Shown in pieces: positions 60,732-64,000 of a stretch of DNA of 64,000 bases. The notes under the pieces are model-generated. The model did no database searches and was not told the origin of the DNA. It was given only the letters and a program-made list of their open reading frames with translations. Position numbers and translations under genes: made by a program. Positions within the stretch are counted from its first letter, which is position 1, and the number at the start of each line of letters is the position of its first letter. The DNA comes from Lucifuga dentata (lineage: Eukaryota; Chordata; Actinopteri; Ophidiiformes; Bythitidae): positions 80,510 to 144,509 of the forward strand of contig VXCM01001547.1 in the NCBI GenBank assembly GCA_014773175.1. The letters are read 5' to 3'.

Positions 60732-61875
60732 AATAGAATTTTAGGACTCTATCATAGAGTAAATAACTGAGTATGCTGGAGAGTTTGCAGTGTAGCAACC
60801 CTGCTGAGCCAATCAAACGAGATGTCAAACAGATTTTAATTTGGATTCTTAATTGAGTATAAATCTGGCAAGTCCATGCACAGGAACATGCTTCCAACAG
60901 AAATTCACTTTTTTATTTACTATTTATTTGGTCTGAGTGCAATTTCTAAGAGTAGCATGTTCTGTGCTCATTACAGAGCTGTACACTGTACAAACTTTTC
61001 ACAGTGGCAGTGGTGTGGGCGGCTCGGAGAGGGAGTGGGCTGAGGGCAAACTAGTGGCTTTCACAACTACAATGTGTTTGATTTTTGAGGCAACATTGTT
61101 AATGGAGTGGATGGAGATTGAAGATGGCCAAACTGCATTTCAACCGATACTGTTTATAGGCAGATTAATATGGAAAACATGAAGGCTGACATATCTAACT
61201 TAAATTTCATGTTATTATAGTACTATCAGTAAATTCATTAGTACAGTAGGTAATATAGGTAGGTAGTAATAGCAGCAGATAGATATTGAAGGAAAACTTC
61301 AATTTCAAACAACTTTACTTCTAGAAAACATTGCACAGGGGAAAAGTTTAACAAAACAATACAACAAATTGTAAAATTTCAGGAGGTGTTAAGAAAAACA
61401 GTTATTTTGCTTAATTCTGAAGCATTCTACCTTCCTCTTGCGCATGCATTAAGTGCATTCTTATCAGTGCATTTATGTCTGAGTAGCAGCAGCTGTGACT
61501 TATCAGCGATAGGGCGACAGATGGGATTGTGTCCATGTTTGTGTAAATGCACACAAGAGTGTGTGTATATGTGTTTGAGGTAGTACAGTGAAGTGCTAGG
61601 TGACCTTTCGGGTTGTGTAGAGGTGTCATCAGTGTGACAGTGTGACAGAGCGGGCCTCAGCCATCCTGTAATAGATGAGCTCTCTCAAGGTGAACACCTC
61701 TCTTGCCCCCCTCCCCTCCTCCCCCAGTTCCTCCCATGCTTCCTCTTTTCCACTGAGAATTGCTGCATGTGGCCCATCTCCTTTGCTTGTTTTTTACATT
61801 GTTATTTTGACCCAGTGAATGTGAGTGATGTTTTTCTGTGTCTTTTTATTTGCTGTTTAATAATTTTTCTGCCTG
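60732..61875. other. Unique DNA, nothing recognised
   Basis: The sequence includes a C-rich stretch at 61,705-61,735. No gene or transposon was recognised. Confidence 0.5.
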
Positions 61876-61915
61876 TTTTTTTTTTTTTTTTTTTTNTTTT
61901 TTTTTTTTTTTTTTT
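61876..61915. repeat. Poly-T run split by an N
   Basis: T runs of about 20 each flank the N at 61896, a homopolymer contig break. Confidence 0.94.
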
Positions 61916-61982
61916 GTATAACTGTTATATGAACCATGAAAAGACAAGGATCTGGCTTATCCCATACATAGAATATCGCCAC

Positions 61983-62039
<57 letters not shown>

Positions 62040-62061
62040 AAACATTTGTANATATATATAC

Positions 62062-62104
<43 letters not shown>

Positions 62105-62115
62105 AAACATTTGTA
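61983..62115. repeat. (TA)n(GA)n microsatellite at an unmerged contig join
   Basis: A TA tract runs into a GA tract and the flank AAAACATTTGTA. The 64 bases at 61987-62050 recur exactly at 62052-62115, with N at 62051. The locus probably carries one copy. Confidence 0.92.
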
Positions 62116-62875
62116 CTTTTGACGTGTAGCCAATTATATTCATTAGAGAATAAGAAAATCTCTCACTTAGATCATCATGTGACTGCTTCATTATCAGTTA
62201 CACTATACTACTACTGATTCCATTGTATCCCATAGAGATTATTCTTGTCAATTGAATTTCTGCAGTGATCCTACAGTCAAGCTGACGCTGCCCTTTCAAA
62301 GAGGGGATATATGATAATGATGTTGAAAAGGCTAACACTAATCCCTCAGAGAGTGGAGGTGGGGACAGGATTTGGGGGTGTACAATCTGTTCGTGTTATT
62401 GATCTAAGCTGAGGGGACATGCATGGCAGGTCACAGCAGCATACTTGCATGATATTGATAGTTGGGCATGTAGCTGGCTACCCACATTTCTGAGAAATGG
62501 ACACTATTGTTCGTCCTTTAGATTCAGCAGACTATTGTAAGTGAGACTGTATTCTTTTAGCACAAAGTCACAGCCAATAGCAGTGGGCAGGGTTGTCAAA
62601 CGGTATACAGTATATGAAATAACTAAAAATATTTTCAGAAATTTTGACACTGGATTCATCTTTCTAAAATTATCTTAACTGAATAGTAACATGGATTTAT
62701 TTTTTTTTTTTCAGAAATTGAAATTAACTGATGCTGAGCTGAACAGGCTTTAATGGTCTTTGCAATATGAATGACTAGTGAGAGGCACTTAAATTGAATA
62801 TTGAGAGCAGCAGCTTCAAGTGAGAGTGGACGGCATAACAGGAGAATGTAGCCTGTTTCCCAAGGAGCAACAAGG
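62116..62875. other. Unique DNA, nothing recognised
   Basis: This ordinary AT-rich sequence has a T run at 62700-62711. No gene is recognised. Confidence 0.5.
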
Positions 62876-63252
62876 GTAATGAAAAATGAACAAACTAGTG
62901 AAATGTTGCACATTTACCTAAAATAAGGGAACAAATTGGTCAAATGTGGTCATGATTTAACTAAATGAGCGAAATTGGTAGTCCACACCCAGCTGAAGCT
63001 GCTGCCGTCAAGATTCAATTTAAGTGCTAAACGATTTCTTGCAATGCAAGGCTTTTGAGAGTGTCTCTGTAATTCATTTCCAACCAAAACATAAAATTCA
63101 GTCAAATAGTTTCTACCCATAACAACAGCTGCAGATGTCTCATCACAATTCACAATGAAAGGGGGAGGATTTCATCAAACTGAAGGACTGAATTAGTGAA
63201 ACATGGCCATGATTTAACTAAAATGCGGGACAAATTCATAATAAGGGGATAG
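62876..63252. repeat. Short degenerate interspersed repeat
   Basis: Units around CATGATTTAACTAAA recur: TGTGGTCATGATTTAACTAA (about 62945), CATGGCCATGATTTAACTAA (about 63202) and a weaker TGTTGCACATTTACCTAAAA (about 62904). Each is followed by a GCG-ACAAATT or GGGAACAAATTGG segment. About 200 bases of unrelated sequence separate the groups. It resembles a known fish repeat with GGCCATGATTTAACTAA units. Confidence 0.45.
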
Positions 63253-63735
63253 AATGTAGATGTAGCCTCAGGTGTAAATAGAAAAAAAGTAAACAGCTGG
63301 AAAAAAATATTCTCAAAAATTTTCAGAGACAGAAAAAGTCAAGACAAAATCCAATAACAGCCAAGATAAACACAATGAGACCAAACTTTGTTTCAAAACC
63401 TCACTTTATGTTTGCACATTTAGAACATATGACAAATACTTCATCTCTTTCACTGTAAAACATAAAGACACAACTGCTGTATTTCAATGTGTTTACCCAT
63501 CAAGGGATTTTTGACTCAACTGAACTAAACCCTGATTATTCCCTCTTCAACTAACACATCTCAGTTGTGAAGCTCAGCATAAAATAAAAATGACAGTCAT
63601 ATAAGCTACACAGATACGACACATCACTCAGACGTAACTGAATATGCAGTTGCCTTGCCTTAATTGTCCAATATGTTACTGTAAACAAGTCTAACGAGAT
63701 TAACATTTACGTACATTGATATGAGAAATTTGTTA
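63253..63735. other. Unique DNA, nothing recognised
   Basis: AT-rich sequence with no recognisable element. Confidence 0.5.
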
Positions 63736-64000
63736 CACATACGTGCACTGCAGTAATTGAGTTAATTGTCAGATCATTAAATGTTAATGACATGATTAGG
63801 GTCATGCTGTAGCTGCTTCAGCACAGCACACAGGCTCAGGCCCTGAACTGGGAAACAGCAGAGCGATTCAAAGAAGATTGCATTTGTGACAACCACCATT
63901 CGCAACTCATCCATCATGCTTGCCAAACTTAGACATTCATTATAAAGTTTGCCGATGGATGCAGCCCATTCTGCTTGGCCATTCATTTTTTAGACACCCC
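63736..64000. promoter_or_regulatory. Candidate homeodomain-rich element at the window edge
   Basis: Five TAAT/ATTA cores occur within 63,751-63,800 (CAGTAATTGAG, GTTAATTGTC, ATCATTAAATG, GTTAATGAC, ATGATTAGGG). A balanced, unique stretch continues to the end of the window. No coding frame is recognised. It is inferred to be a conserved enhancer-type element, possibly truncated by the window edge. Confidence 0.35.

Noticed and set aside
58661..62115. Ile- and Tyr-rich frames over AAT and TA/GA tracts
   Set aside because: Translations of microsatellites.
1..64000. A novel multi-gene system, CRISPR array, prophage or biosynthetic cluster
   Set aside because: Codon-dense operons, regularly spaced short repeats and phage or bacterial features are absent; the window is vertebrate non-coding DNA with transposon relics.

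Overview
This window reads as non-coding DNA from a ray-finned fish, probably a percomorph-type teleost. Four things point there: a tRNA-headed mermaid/DANA-type (V-SINE) element, a Tc1-like transposase relic, full copies of two very common fish interspersed repeats, and a very high load of AC, GA, GAAA and AAT microsatellites. CpG is depleted almost everywhere. No host protein-coding exon, tRNA, rRNA or CRISPR array could be supported. The many short open frames are of a length expected by chance in 64 kb of AT-rich DNA. The window is most simply a large intron or an intergenic desert.

Layout. 1-5.1 kb: unique AT-rich DNA with AC, GA and GAAA microsatellites. 5.1-5.5 kb: a SINE on the minus strand. 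5.5-12.4 kb: mostly unique, with a fish dispersed repeat at 10.9-11.2 kb. 12.4-13.6 kb: AC repeats, a perfect 26-bp palindrome and a duplicated CTTT satellite block. 14.6-20.0 kb: two copies of a fish repeat whose ends resemble GTGGAAAGTAACTAAGTAC and TTCCACCACTG; the second is interrupted and holds a nested palindromic element. 20.7-21.25 kb: a TA-flanked element with Tigger/pogo-like ends. 24.9-25.4 kb: the 5' part of a Tc1-like transposon with an in-frame stop. 28-31 kb: stretches rich in homeodomain-like motifs and a LINE/SINE-type 3' tail. 33.5-34.7 kb: the only clearly CpG-enriched segment, with a TATA-like box, the best candidate for a promoter or first exon. 37.3-37.75 kb: a long purine tract. 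38.7-38.9 kb: a decayed SINE. 43.7-47.0 kb and 54.9-55.1 kb: possible conserved regulatory DNA. 48.8-49.0 kb: the 5' end of a hAT-like element. 50.5-51.9 kb: an L1/Tx1-clade LINE, with an RT segment on the minus strand followed by the ORF2 C terminus and 3' UTR on the plus strand. 52.3-53.4 kb: a degenerate tandem repeat of about 0.4 kb period. 57-62 kb: simple repeats. 62.9-63.25 kb: a short degenerate repeat. 63.7-64.0 kb: motif-rich DNA running to the window edge.

The sequence also carries a clear assembly signature. There are 14 single-N joins; at six of them the 64-67 bases before the N are repeated exactly after it, so they are unmerged contig overlaps and not biological duplications. 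No undescribed biological system was found. The most informative items are the inverted L1/Tx1 LINE, the nested palindromic element at 19.5-19.85 kb, the CpG-rich candidate promoter and the candidate regulatory elements.
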